DNA of 64,000 bases. Origin: UBA3871 sp002392265 (GTDB lineage Bacteria; Bacillota; Clostridia; Peptostreptococcales; Anaerovoracaceae). Shown here piece after piece: positions 24,681-32,313 of the stretch. The position numbers were made by a program, and so were the translations under genes. The notes below the pieces were generated by a model. The model ran no database searches. It had not been told where the DNA came from and worked only from the letters and a program-made list of their open reading frames with translations. The stretch covers positions 1 to 64,000 of the forward strand of contig CAMOGS010000066.1 in the NCBI GenBank assembly GCA_946614255.1. The letters run 5' to 3'. The first letter of the stretch is position 1. Each line of letters opens with the position of its first letter.

Positions 24681-24711
24681 TTGTGTGTTCATCTCGAGAA
24701 TTTTTTAGTTT

Positions 24712-25806
24712 TTATTTGTTTTCAGCCTCGAACTTTTTCATGAACTCGATAAGCTTCTCAACGCCCTCCATTGGCATAGCGTTGTAGATGGAAGCTCTCA
24801 TTCCGCCGATTGATCTGTGACCGGAAAGGTTAACAAGTCCTACAGCCTTTGCCTCGGCTACGAACTTCTTGTCGAGATCTGCATTGCCTGTTACGAATAC
24901 TACGTTCATCAGGGATCTGTCTTCCTTCACTACAGGAGCCTTGAAAAGTGCGCTGGAGTCAATGTAGTCGTAGAGCTTCTTTGCCTTTTCAACGTCGATT
25001 TTGTGGAGAGGTGCGATGCCGCCTTCTCTCTTGATCTTTGCGAAAACTTCGCCTGCTACGTAAATGCCAAAGCAAGGCGGTGTGTTGTACATTGAGCCGT
25101 TCTCTGCGTGAATCTTGTAGTCGAGGTAAGTCGGGCAGGTTTCAGGCGCAAAGCCGATCAGGTCGTCTCTCATGATAACGATGGTAACGCCTGCAGGGCC
25201 TACGTTCTTTTGTGCGCCCGCATAAATGAGCCCGAACTTCTTTACGTCAACCTCTTCGGAGAGAATGCATGAAGACATGTCCGCTACGAGAGGCACGTTT
25301 CCTGTGTCCGGAATATAGTCATTGTAGTGTGTTCCGTAAATTGTATTGTTGAATGTGATGTGAACATAGTCTGCATCCGGTGTGAGCATATCCTTTGTAA
25401 CCTTTGGAATATATGTGAATGTGCTCTCTTCGGAACTTGCAACGATATTTACCTGTCCGAATTTCTTTGCCTCTGCAGCGGCTTTCTTTGCCCATGTTCC
25501 TGTCACGATATAATCTGCTTTTTTGCTCTTTCTGAAGAGATTGAGCGGAACCATTGCGAACTGGAGAGTTGCGCCGCCCTGCAGGAACATTACCTTGTAG
25601 TTGTCAGGAATATTCATTAATTCACGAAGGTTAGCCTCCGCTGCCTCGATGATTGCTTTGTAATCAGCGCTGCGATGGGACATTTCCATTACAGACTGAC
25701 CGCAGCCCTTGTAGTTGGTTAAATTAGCTGCGACATCTTCCATTACATCAAGCGGTAACATGGAAGGGCCGGCTGAGAAATTGAATACTCTACCGTTATT
25801 ACTCAT
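24712..25806 (-). CDS. serC: Phosphoserine aminotransferase
   Basis: 364 residues, the family length. It converts 3-phosphohydroxypyruvate and glutamate to phosphoserine in serine synthesis. It starts VFNFSAGPSMLPLDVMED, with MSHRSADYKAI, LQGGATLQFAMVPLNL and the PLP lysine in GLIYAGAQKNVGPAGVT. It is transcribed away from serA, sharing a 182-base intergenic region with an interdigitated promoter pair. The start follows GGAGGAGATAGAA. Confidence 0.97.
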   Translation of the reverse strand: MSNNGRVFNFSAGPSMLPLDVMEDVAANLTNYKGCGQSVMEMSHRSADYKAIIEAAEANLRELMNIPDNYKVMFLQGGATLQFAMVPLNLFRKSKKADYIVTGTWAKKAAAEAKKFGQVNIVASSEESTFTYIPKVTKDMLTPDADYVHITFNNTIYGTHYNDYIPDTGNVPLVADMSSCILSEEVDVKKFGLIYAGAQKNVGPAGVTIVIMRDDLIGFAPETCPTYLDYKIHAENGSMYNTPPCFGIYVAGEVFAKIKREGGIAPLHKIDVEKAKKLYDYIDSSALFKAPVVKEDRSLMNVVFVTGNADLDKKFVAEAKAVGLVNLSGHRSIGGMRASIYNAMPMEGVEKLIEFMKKFEAENK

Positions 25807-25868
25807 TTCTATCTCCTCCTTTGGATTTTTGCTGTGCCTTGTATTGGCTATTATCTGTAAACACTGTT

Positions 25869-25897
25869 ATTGTATCACTTTACGGGCTAAAGGTAAA
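25869..25897 (-). promoter_or_regulatory. Promoter of serC
   Basis: Minus strand TTTACC (25892-25897), 17 bases, TACAAT (25869-25874). It overlaps the serA promoter. Confidence 0.6.
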
Positions 25898-25903
25898 GTG
25901 ATA
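25873..25903. promoter_or_regulatory. Palindromic operator between serC and serA
   Basis: A perfect 11-bp inverted repeat TATCACTTTAC / GTAAAGTGATA (25873-25883 and 25893-25903) with a 9-base spacer. It holds the -35 elements of both divergent promoters. Confidence 0.7.
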
Positions 25904-25907
25904 TAAT
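25879..25907 (+). promoter_or_regulatory. Promoter of serA
   Basis: TTTACG (25879-25884), 17 bases, perfect TATAAT (25902-25907). Confidence 0.65.
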
Positions 25908-25988
25908 CTTTCTGTATGGGGCCGGCGATTTAGGTTCGTGTCGCATGGCTATCTCAGTACAGCGAGCCAAAACAAAAGGAGATATATT

Positions 25989-27164
25989 ATGTTTAAGATT
26001 GCAACACTCAACAAAATTTCGCCTGTCGGTCTGGCACTCCTTGGTAAGGATTACAGCATCACCGATGATCTTGGCGAAGCAAACGGTATCCTCGTCCGCA
26101 GCCAGGACATGCAGGAGATGGAGTTTTCAAAAAATCTGTATGCCATTGCAAGAGCAGGCGCAGGTGTAAATAACATTCCATGTGATCGCTGCGCCGAAGA
26201 AGGCATCGTGGTTTTCAACACTCCGGGCGCTAACGCAAATGCAGTAGCAGAGCTCGCCATCGGCTCTATGATTGCCGATGCAAGAAATATGATACCTGCA
26301 ATCGAGTGGGCAAATACATTAAAGGGCGGCGAAATGGAAGTAGCAAAGGCCGTAGAAAAGGGCAAGGGCAAGTATGCCGGCCATGAGCTTCGCGGAAAGA
26401 AGATTTGCGTCATCGGCCTCGGAGCCATCGGTGTACTCGTGGCAAACGCCTGCGAGCATCTCGGAATGCAGGTAGTCGGTTATGCGCCTCGCATGTCGAT
26501 TCGTGCAGCTCACGACATGAGCAACACCATTCCGTTCACAATGAACATCGAAGAGGCTATAAAGGATGCCGACTATGTTTCGGTTCACGTTCCCGCAAAG
26601 CCTAACACAACCGGAATGATAAACGCTTCCCTGATTGAAAAAATGAAGGACGGCGTTACTATCGTAAACTTCTCCAGAGACAAGCTCGTAAACGAGCCTG
26701 ATGTTCTGGCAGCTCTCGAATCCGGCAAGGTTCGCCGCTACATCACCGACTTCCCGAACGATCTGAACATCGGAAAACCGGGCGTTGCTTTCACACCGCA
26801 TCTCGGTGCTTCCTCCGAAGAAGCCGAAGACAACTGCGCATCGGCAGCAGTTCGCGAGATTATGGGCTACATCGAAGACGGCAACATTCAGAACTCAGTA
26901 AACTTCCCTAACTGCGATTTGGGCAAGTTCATCCGCGGAGAAGGCCGCAGCCGTATCTGCATTCTGAATAAAAACATTCCTGCCGTAATCGGTGCCATCA
27001 CAGGTATCCTCGCAGAAATGAATGTCAACATCGACAACATGATTAACAAATCAAAGGGCAAATACGCATACACCGTTATCGAAGCCGATTCTGAGGTTGA
27101 CGAGGAATTACTCCGCGACAAGCTCGCAAGCCACGGAGTCATCAAAGTTCGCGTTATTAAATAG
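25989..27164 (+). CDS. serA: D-3-phosphoglycerate dehydrogenase
   Basis: 391 residues from ATG 25989 behind AAAAGGAG. It oxidises 3-phosphoglycerate with NAD, the first step of serine synthesis. The substrate domain has RAGAGVNNIPCDRCAEEGI; the Rossmann motif is KKICVIGLGAIGVLVANACE. The Arg/Glu/His triad lies in the YVSVHVPAKPNT to FTPHLGASSEEAEDNCA region. A C-terminal ACT domain starts at about residue 318 (SRICILNKNIPAVIGAITGI) and would bind serine for feedback control. This is the short form without the ASB domain. Divergent from serC. Confidence 0.96.
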   Translation: MFKIATLNKISPVGLALLGKDYSITDDLGEANGILVRSQDMQEMEFSKNLYAIARAGAGVNNIPCDRCAEEGIVVFNTPGANANAVAELAIGSMIADARNMIPAIEWANTLKGGEMEVAKAVEKGKGKYAGHELRGKKICVIGLGAIGVLVANACEHLGMQVVGYAPRMSIRAAHDMSNTIPFTMNIEEAIKDADYVSVHVPAKPNTTGMINASLIEKMKDGVTIVNFSRDKLVNEPDVLAALESGKVRRYITDFPNDLNIGKPGVAFTPHLGASSEEAEDNCASAAVREIMGYIEDGNIQNSVNFPNCDLGKFIRGEGRSRICILNKNIPAVIGAITGILAEMNVNIDNMINKSKGKYAYTVIEADSEVDEELLRDKLASHGVIKVRVIK

Positions 27165-27187
27165 TGCGGATTATAAAATAAAAACCA

Positions 27188-27228
27188 AAAGGCTAATTTA
27201 GGGACAGTCCCCAAATTAGCCTTTTTTT
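27188..27228 (+). terminator. Terminator after serA, built from a REP-like element
   Basis: AAGGCTAATTT (27189-27199) pairs with AAATTAGCCTT (27213-27223) around GGGACAGTCCCC, followed by a T run. The core resembles the GGGGACAGGCACC palindromes at 41970 and 44379. Confidence 0.85.
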
Positions 27229-27303
27229 ATTAGTCGTTAAGTAATTGAAAGGTGTTCACCTTTTTTATACCACTATCGCGATATGTTAAACATATTTTTT
27301 GCA

Positions 27304-28221
27304 TTATTCATCGCGAACCTCAGCGCTGAGTGCATCTTTCCTGTCGCCGCGGAGTTCCTGCAAAACCTCGTTTAATACGAGTCCCAGCACCATTACCCAG
27401 CTGATCAGGTAGAACCAGAACATCAGCGCAACCAGTGCTGCGGCAGAGCCGTAAATCAGATTGTAGGTTGCAAGACTGCTAGTATAGAACGAAAACAGCT
27501 TGCTGACTACGATTATGCCCAGGCCCGCAAATGCACCACCCGGAATCGAATACCTGAACCTTGCGCGCTTTGCAGGAAGCACATAGAAGTTCAAGCTCAG
27601 AACCAGTGAAAAAATGCACAGCATTATAGGCCATCTGATCCAGAGGAGCAGCTTTGCAACGGTCGATGTCATTATATCCTCGATTCTGCCTGCAACCTCG
27701 GCGGCGCCTATTCCGTCCACGAAGGCATTCGAAAATATGACATGTACGACAATGTTAAAAATCAGCTCTCCGTAGACCAGAAGAATCAGAGCTATCGCAA
27801 CCGTCACAATCGTGATTAAAGTGTTAAGTATCGCTCTGAGGCGTTCCGCTATGTAGCTGCCGCCATTTGTCAGATGTGACATATGGTTTGCAATGCACGC
27901 CATGCTGTAGTGTGCCTTGCTGGCACCATAGAGAATTGCGATAACGAGAGCTATCGTAACGCCCCCGTTTCCGACAGTATTTGTCAAAAGGTTCATCAGG
28001 TATTTCGCCGCATCACTGTTCAGATACTCGTTTGCAATATCAAATACGACATTAATCGGAACCTTGAATACCGCCAGCGCATACGAAAGCAGAATTACCA
28101 GCGGAATTATCGACATCATAAAGCCGAACGAAATCGCCTCCGGAAAGCCTTGATAATATGGATCCATCAGTTTTTTAACCGACAGAATTATTATCTGTAA
28201 TGCCCTGTTTATTATCTGCAT
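27304..28221 (-). CDS. YihY/virulence factor BrkB family membrane protein
   Basis: 305 residues with six predicted membrane helices. Family marks are ISFGFMMSIIPLVILLSYAL near the N-terminus, VIAILYGASKAHYSMACIANHM, and the C-terminal GGAFAGLGIIVVSKLFSFY with a WVMVLGLVLNEVL end. The old annotation as RNase BN is not supported for this family, whose function is unknown. It overlaps the rdgB stop by 10 bases and has its own AAAGG, so the two form an operon. Confidence 0.9.
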   Translation of the reverse strand: MQIINRALQIIILSVKKLMDPYYQGFPEAISFGFMMSIIPLVILLSYALAVFKVPINVVFDIANEYLNSDAAKYLMNLLTNTVGNGGVTIALVIAILYGASKAHYSMACIANHMSHLTNGGSYIAERLRAILNTLITIVTVAIALILLVYGELIFNIVVHVIFSNAFVDGIGAAEVAGRIEDIMTSTVAKLLLWIRWPIMLCIFSLVLSLNFYVLPAKRARFRYSIPGGAFAGLGIIVVSKLFSFYTSSLATYNLIYGSAAALVALMFWFYLISWVMVLGLVLNEVLQELRGDRKDALSAEVRDE

Positions 28222-28823
28222 GAAAGAATCCTTTCAAGCTCCTGAAGAGCTCTGGCTCTGTGGCTGATACTGTTCTTCACATCCTGACCGAGTACCGCAA
28301 ACTGGCAGTCGTATCCATCCGGAATAAAGAGAGGATCGTATCCGAAGCCCTCGCTACCGGCTGTTTCTGTCGCAATCCTGCCCGGGCACTCACCGCGTGC
28401 CACAATCTTTTCACCATCCGGGAAAAGCATCGTGATTACGGTCACGAATTTTGCAGTACGCTTTTCAACCGGTATTCCGTCGAGGAGCTTTAACAGCTTT
28501 TCGTTGTTCCCCTTGTCATCATGCTCTACTCCGCAGAATCTGGCACTGTAAACTCCCGGTGCGCCACCTAGCGCATCTACCATGAGTCCGCTGTCGTCGG
28601 CAATCGTAATTTTCCCGCTCGCTTTCATGATGGCATCGGCTTTTTTGAACGAATTTTCCTCGAAGGTTTCCCCGTCCTCAACCACGTCTATATTTGCAAA
28701 TCCCGCCTCGTCCTGGGGGATAATCGTCATCCCAAACTTTGCGGTAATTGCATTAATTTCTTTAATCTTGTGTTTGTTTTTTGTAGCGGCAATTATGTAA
28801 TTGCCATCCGGTCTTTCAGTCAT
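28212..28823 (-). CDS. rdgB: XTP/dITP diphosphatase (RdgB/HAM1)
   Basis: 203 residues from the ATG at 28821-28823, with GGAG 9 bases upstream; an ATG seven codons earlier would put the binding site inside the gene. It hydrolyses non-canonical ITP and XTP to monophosphates and keeps them out of DNA. Motifs: ATKNKHKIKEI at the N-terminus, FEENSFKKADAI, IADDSGLMVDALGGAPGVYSAR, GFGYDPLFIP and SHRARAL. All family residues are present. Confidence 0.95.
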   Translation of the reverse strand: MTERPDGNYIIAATKNKHKIKEINAITAKFGMTIIPQDEAGFANIDVVEDGETFEENSFKKADAIMKASGKITIADDSGLMVDALGGAPGVYSARFCGVEHDDKGNNEKLLKLLDGIPVEKRTAKFVTVITMLFPDGEKIVARGECPGRIATETAGSEGFGYDPLFIPDGYDCQFAVLGQDVKNSISHRARALQELERILSCR

Positions 28824-28967
28824 TTTTCTGTCTCCTGTATTCACGAGCTTTCAAATATTTTAACACATAACGTATTGTTCTTCAACCGCACATGGGCTGC
28901 GACGCTTTTAGGGCTGCCCAAAGGTAAATCAAAAAATAAAAAAAAGATTTTTTTTGCAAAATTTCTG

Positions 28968-28996
28968 TTGACAAATTAAAAAGACAGCGTTATACT
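28968..28996 (+). promoter_or_regulatory. Promoter of the leader peptide-metQNI transcript
   Basis: Perfect TTGACA (28968-28973), 17 bases, TATACT (28991-28996). The predicted start is near 29003, 33 bases before the leader ORF. Confidence 0.85.
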
Positions 28997-29035
28997 CGGT
29001 ACTAATTTGAAACACTTTTAGAAGGGAGAGCTCAA

Positions 29036-29167
29036 ATGAGAAACTACAGCGTAGCAAAGAATGTCATGACGATGGCTATGATGTGCATGTGCAGCATGTG
29101 CATGTTTTGTTATGCGTACGTTTCCGATGTGCTTTCCGGTGAGGGGTTTCAAATGATGACTATATAG
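29036..29167 (+). CDS. Met/Cys-rich leader peptide of the metQNI operon (43 aa, proposed attenuation peptide)
   Basis: Starts ATG 29036 behind GAAGGGAG and ends TAG 29165-29167. The 43-residue product has 10 Met and 4 Cys. Between codons 11 and 25 it reads MTMAMMCMCSMCMFC, seven Met and four Cys in fifteen codons. The ORF sits between a strong promoter (28968) and an intrinsic terminator (29188), directly ahead of a methionine ABC transporter. GTTTCCGA (29120-29127) and GCTTTCCG (29131-29138), just after the Met/Cys block, can pair with TCGGAAGC at the terminator tip (29200-29207). ATTTGAAAC (29005-29013) matches GTTTCAAAT (29146-29154). This is the architecture of ribosome-stalling attenuation responding to charged Met-tRNA and Cys-tRNA. 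No SAM riboswitch or T-box motif was seen. It could instead be a small metal-binding or membrane peptide. Confidence 0.75.
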   Translation: MRNYSVAKNVMTMAMMCMCSMCMFCYAYVSDVLSGEGFQMMTI

Positions 29168-29187
29168 TTTGAAAAAATTACCGTTTA

Positions 29188-29221
29188 CGGGAGGTTTCTT
29201 CGGAAGCCTCCCGATTTTTTT
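29188..29221 (+). terminator. Intrinsic terminator (proposed attenuator) ahead of metQ
   Basis: An 11-bp stem (29188-29198 with 29203-29213, one G-T) capped by C(TTCG)G is followed by seven T (29215-29221). It starts 20 bases after the leader ORF stop and ends 20 bases before metQ, so the transporter can only be read by passing it. Confidence 0.9.
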
Positions 29222-29241
29222 ATGCAAAGGAGAAATTAGAA

Positions 29242-30120
29242 ATGAAAAAGACAATCACATTACTGCTCACATTATTACTCATATTTTCACTTGCCGCAGG
29301 TCTCACAGCTTGCGGTCAGGCTACAGACGGTGATACTGCAGGCGCCGAAATTACAATTGCAATTCCAAACGATACAACCAACGAAGCAAGAGCACTGCTC
29401 CTCCTCGAGCAAGCCGGTATCATCACACTTGATAAAGACGCAGGCATCACGGCTACAATCGCCGACATCACAGACAACCCTTACGGCATCACCTTCAAGG
29501 AAGTGGAAGCCGCACAGCTTCCTAACATTCTGCAGGACGTTGACTACGCCGTAATCAACTCCAACTACGCAATCGGTGCCGGTTTGAATCCGATTGAGCA
29601 GGGGCTCATAATCGAAGGCAGCGCATCTGCTTACGGCAACATCCTCGCAGTGAAGGAAGGCAACGAAAACGAACCGATCATAAAGGCACTCATCGCAGCA
29701 CTTGAAAGCGAAGCTGTTGCTGATTACATCACAGAGACCTATGGCGGTGCTGTTGTAAGCACGGTTGCAGAGCCTACAAACGGCTTTGACGACTCCATCG
29801 ACTATGCAGCACTCGCAGGTCGTGAAGTGTCCGTTGCCGCATCCCCTACACCTCACGCTGAGATTCTGGCAATCGTAAAGGATATCCTCGCTGAAAAGGA
29901 CATCACACTCAAGATCGTTGAGTTCACAGACTATGTGCAGCCAAACAATGTTGTTGAAAGCGGCGAAATCGACGCCAACTATTTCCAGCACGTTCCTTAC
30001 CTCGACGACTTCAACGCCCAAAACGGCACACACATCGCATCCGTTTCGACAGTTCACGTTGAACCGCTCGCACTCTACGGCGGGAAGCAGACAAATCTCG
30101 ATATAATCAGCGCAAAATAG
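29242..30120 (+). CDS. metQ: Circularly permuted MetQ/NlpA methionine-binding lipoprotein
   Basis: 292 residues. Lipoprotein signal with lipobox LTAC (C24). The substrate-binding protein of a methionine ABC importer, anchored outside the membrane. Order is unusual: residues 36-175 match the second half of ordinary MetQ (ITIAIPNDTTNEARALLLLE, EVEAAQLPNILQDVDYAVIN, NYAIGAGLNP, ending YGGAVV), then a linker (176-194). Residues 195-292 match the first half (VSVAASPTPHAEILAIV, FTDYVQPNNVVESGEIDANY, FQHVPYLDDF, VHVEPLALYGGK). In E. coli MetQ the FQH..YL half precedes the VPNDPTN half. Both lobes appear complete. AAAGGAG lies ahead of the start. Confidence 0.92.
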   Translation: MKKTITLLLTLLLIFSLAAGLTACGQATDGDTAGAEITIAIPNDTTNEARALLLLEQAGIITLDKDAGITATIADITDNPYGITFKEVEAAQLPNILQDVDYAVINSNYAIGAGLNPIEQGLIIEGSASAYGNILAVKEGNENEPIIKALIAALESEAVADYITETYGGAVVSTVAEPTNGFDDSIDYAALAGREVSVAASPTPHAEILAIVKDILAEKDITLKIVEFTDYVQPNNVVESGEIDANYFQHVPYLDDFNAQNGTHIASVSTVHVEPLALYGGKQTNLDIISAK

Positions 30121-30143
30121 CAGGCAAATGCAAGGGGAAAGAA

Positions 30144-30899
30144 ATGATAAGCATTAAAAATCTCTCGAAAACCTTTGAAGGAAAAAACGGGTCTGTACGG
30201 GCCCTGAAAAACATCAACCTTGAAATCGCCGATGGTGAGATTTTCGGAATCATCGGTATGAGCGGAGCGGGTAAATCGACGCTGGTTCGGTGCATCAACA
30301 TGCTTGAACGCCCTACTGCGGGAAGTGTCGAAATAGACGGAAAGGACCTCACGAGGATGAGCGAAAAAGAGCTGCGCGAGATGAGAAAGAGCGTGGCCAT
30401 GATATTTCAAAAGTTCAACCTCCTCATGCAGCGTACCTGCCTTAAAAATGTGATGTTTCCGCTCGAGATTGCAGGCGCCTCAAAGAAGGAAGCTCGCATA
30501 AAGGCGAAAATGCTTCTCGATACGGTGGGACTCTCCGATAAGGCCTATGCTTATCCGGCCCAGCTGTCGGGCGGCCAGCAGCAGCGTGTGGCGATTGCCA
30601 GAGCGCTTGCCACTAATCCGAAGGTGCTTCTCTGCGACGAAGCAACCTCTGCGCTCGATCCGAAAACCACCGACCAGATACTCGAGCTGATTCGTGACAT
30701 AAACAAAAGACTCGGCATCACCGTTGTGATAATCACCCACCAGATGAATGTCGTAACCGATGTGTGCGACCGTGTGGCCGTAATCAAGTCCGGTGAAATC
30801 GCGGAGGAGGGAGAAGTTGAGCAGATTTTCTCGAAAGAGGAATATGTCGAAATCGGCAGGAAATCGAAATTAAAGGAGGCGAGGATTCATGTTTGCTGA
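30144..30899 (+). CDS. metN: Methionine ABC transporter ATP-binding protein, short form
   Basis: 251 residues. Walker A GMSGAGKST, Q-loop FQKFNLLMQRT, signature LSGGQQQRVAIARAL and Walker B VLLCDEATSALDPKT. It energises import with MetI and MetQ. Classical MetN is about 340 residues with a C-terminal NIL/ACT domain that binds methionine and inhibits transport. Here the protein ends just after the ATPase core, so that feedback is missing. Its last 11 bases overlap metI. Confidence 0.93.
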   Translation: MISIKNLSKTFEGKNGSVRALKNINLEIADGEIFGIIGMSGAGKSTLVRCINMLERPTAGSVEIDGKDLTRMSEKELREMRKSVAMIFQKFNLLMQRTCLKNVMFPLEIAGASKKEARIKAKMLLDTVGLSDKAYAYPAQLSGGQQQRVAIARALATNPKVLLCDEATSALDPKTTDQILELIRDINKRLGITVVIITHQMNVVTDVCDRVAVIKSGEIAEEGEVEQIFSKEEYVEIGRKSKLKEARIHVC

Positions 30900-31593
30900 T
30901 CTGTTTTCGCCCGAAACAATAAACGAAACCCTCCGCATTGTGCAGGGAGAGTTCGGGCTTGCCATATGGGAAACATTTTATGTGACTATACTTGCAACTG
31001 CCTTTGGTGTGGCGCTGGGTCTGCCAATAGGCGTGGCGCTGGTAGTAGGCGAGGAAGGTGGAGTAAGGCCTCTGCCAAAGCCTCTTATGTCGGTACTCGG
31101 CACGATTGTAAACCTCCTCCGTTCGGTGCCGTTCCTGATTCTGATGATACTGGCGTTCCCCCTTACACGAGTAATCGTCGGCACGACTGTCGGAACGCTC
31201 GCATCGGTCGTGCCTCTGGTGATTGCGGCATTTCCTTTCATCGCAAGGTTGGTGGAAACGAGCCTGCGTGAAATCAGCCCCGACACGATAGAGGCGGCTC
31301 AGAGCATGGGTGCAACGCCGCTTCAGATTATCACAAGGGTGATGATTCCGGAGTGCATCCCTTCGCTGATAAGCCAGATTACGATAGCCGTGACCACCAT
31401 CCTCGGTTACTCCGCGATGAGCGGAATCATTGGCGGTGGCGGACTGGGTAAAATCGCAATAAACTACGGATATTATCGCTACAAATACCTCGTAATGCTA
31501 CTCGCTGTGGTGCTTTTAATCGTGATGGTTCAGGCATTCCAGAGCATCGGGACGAAAGCTGCAGTGAGGTCTGATAAAAGACTCCGCTCGTAA
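30889..31593 (+). CDS. metI: Methionine ABC transporter permease
   Basis: 234 residues, slightly longer than usual at the N-terminus, with five or six membrane helices. The coupling-helix motif AAQSMGATPLQIITRVMIPECIP, SVPFLILMIL and SAMSGIIGGGGLGKIAINYGY are typical of MetI. It starts inside the end of metN behind AAGGAGG. A terminator follows at 31637. Confidence 0.95.
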   Translation: MFADLFSPETINETLRIVQGEFGLAIWETFYVTILATAFGVALGLPIGVALVVGEEGGVRPLPKPLMSVLGTIVNLLRSVPFLILMILAFPLTRVIVGTTVGTLASVVPLVIAAFPFIARLVETSLREISPDTIEAAQSMGATPLQIITRVMIPECIPSLISQITIAVTTILGYSAMSGIIGGGGLGKIAINYGYYRYKYLVMLLAVVLLIVMVQAFQSIGTKAAVRSDKRLRS

Positions 31594-31636
31594 TAATAAG
31601 GAAGTACTACCGCGTAGTACGGATGTAAACAATACG

Positions 31637-31663
31637 AAAACCACTCTGCACGAGTGGTTTTTG
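31637..31663 (+). terminator. Terminator of the metQNI operon
   Basis: AAAACCACTC (31637-31646) pairs with GAGTGGTTTT (31652-31661) around TGCAC and ends in TTTTT. A separate small hairpin GTACTA/TAGTAC lies at 31604-31620. Confidence 0.85.
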
Positions 31664-31705
31664 TAGTTTATTTCCTATATGTATGTTGCTTTTCGTCGGG
31701 GTATG

Positions 31706-32302
31706 CTAAACCCCGCGAATGCCTTTTATGCAATTCTGCACGATCTTTTCGCTGTCTGCGCCCAGTATATCGAGGCCTACAGCCTTTATACATTCAACGT
31801 CTTTAATGCCGTAGAAGCTTTCTGCAAGCGTCTTTATGTAGCCAAAGCCAAACTCCTCCGGCACATAGCTGCCGCCCGCAGTCATAACATAGTAAAGCTT
31901 CTTTGCTTTGCAAAGCCCTCGTGAAAAGCCCTCAGGCGTGTATTCAAAGGTGATGCCGAGGACATTTATGTGCTCTATGTACTGCTTCAGTACCGCAGGG
32001 AACGACAGATCCCAGTAAGGTGCCGCTATGACGATTGTCTCAGCCCTTGCAAACTGCTTTGCAAGGTCAAAATAGCTGTCCGAATAATCGCCCGCAGCTA
32101 TGCTTCTATCGCGCCGCGCAAGCAGTGCCTCTGTGGTCTTTGGGAAATCAAGCTCGCAGAGTCTGACTTCCTCGACCTCGCCGGTTGCACCGGCATTATA
32201 TGTGCAGCCCGCAGCCCCCGCAGTCAGTGACTGCAAAAGCGCCTCTGCAATCCTCTTTGTACGCGACTCACCCCTCGCACATGCATTTACAAATAAAATC
32301 AT
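31706..32302 (-). CDS. Flavodoxin-fold NAD(P)H-dependent FMN reductase (azoreductase-like)
   Basis: 198 residues. The N-terminal FVNACARGESRTKRIAEALL forms the FMN phosphate loop. APYWDLSFPAVLKQYIEHIN and VMTAGGSYVPEEFG match the AzoR/NQO-like family. It reduces quinones, azo dyes or flavin with NAD(P)H; the natural substrate is unknown. It is last in a run of close minus-strand genes, 11 bases after the ydcF-like gene. Confidence 0.83.
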   Translation of the reverse strand: MILFVNACARGESRTKRIAEALLQSLTAGAAGCTYNAGATGEVEEVRLCELDFPKTTEALLARRDRSIAAGDYSDSYFDLAKQFARAETIVIAAPYWDLSFPAVLKQYIEHINVLGITFEYTPEGFSRGLCKAKKLYYVMTAGGSYVPEEFGFGYIKTLAESFYGIKDVECIKAVGLDILGADSEKIVQNCIKGIRGV

Positions 32303-32313
32303 TCCATACTCTC

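Noticed and set aside
25807..25988. T-box or riboswitch ahead of serA or serC
   Set aside because: Only the palindromic promoter pair was found; no T-box sequence or long structured leader is visible.
29003..29240. SAM riboswitch ahead of metQ
   Set aside because: The leader is mostly occupied by the small ORF and terminator, and no S-box core was recognised by eye; a covariance search would settle it.
29287..30057. 256-residue Cys-rich frame on the minus strand
   Set aside because: It is antisense to metQ, has no binding site, and its Cys bias mirrors codon use of the real gene.
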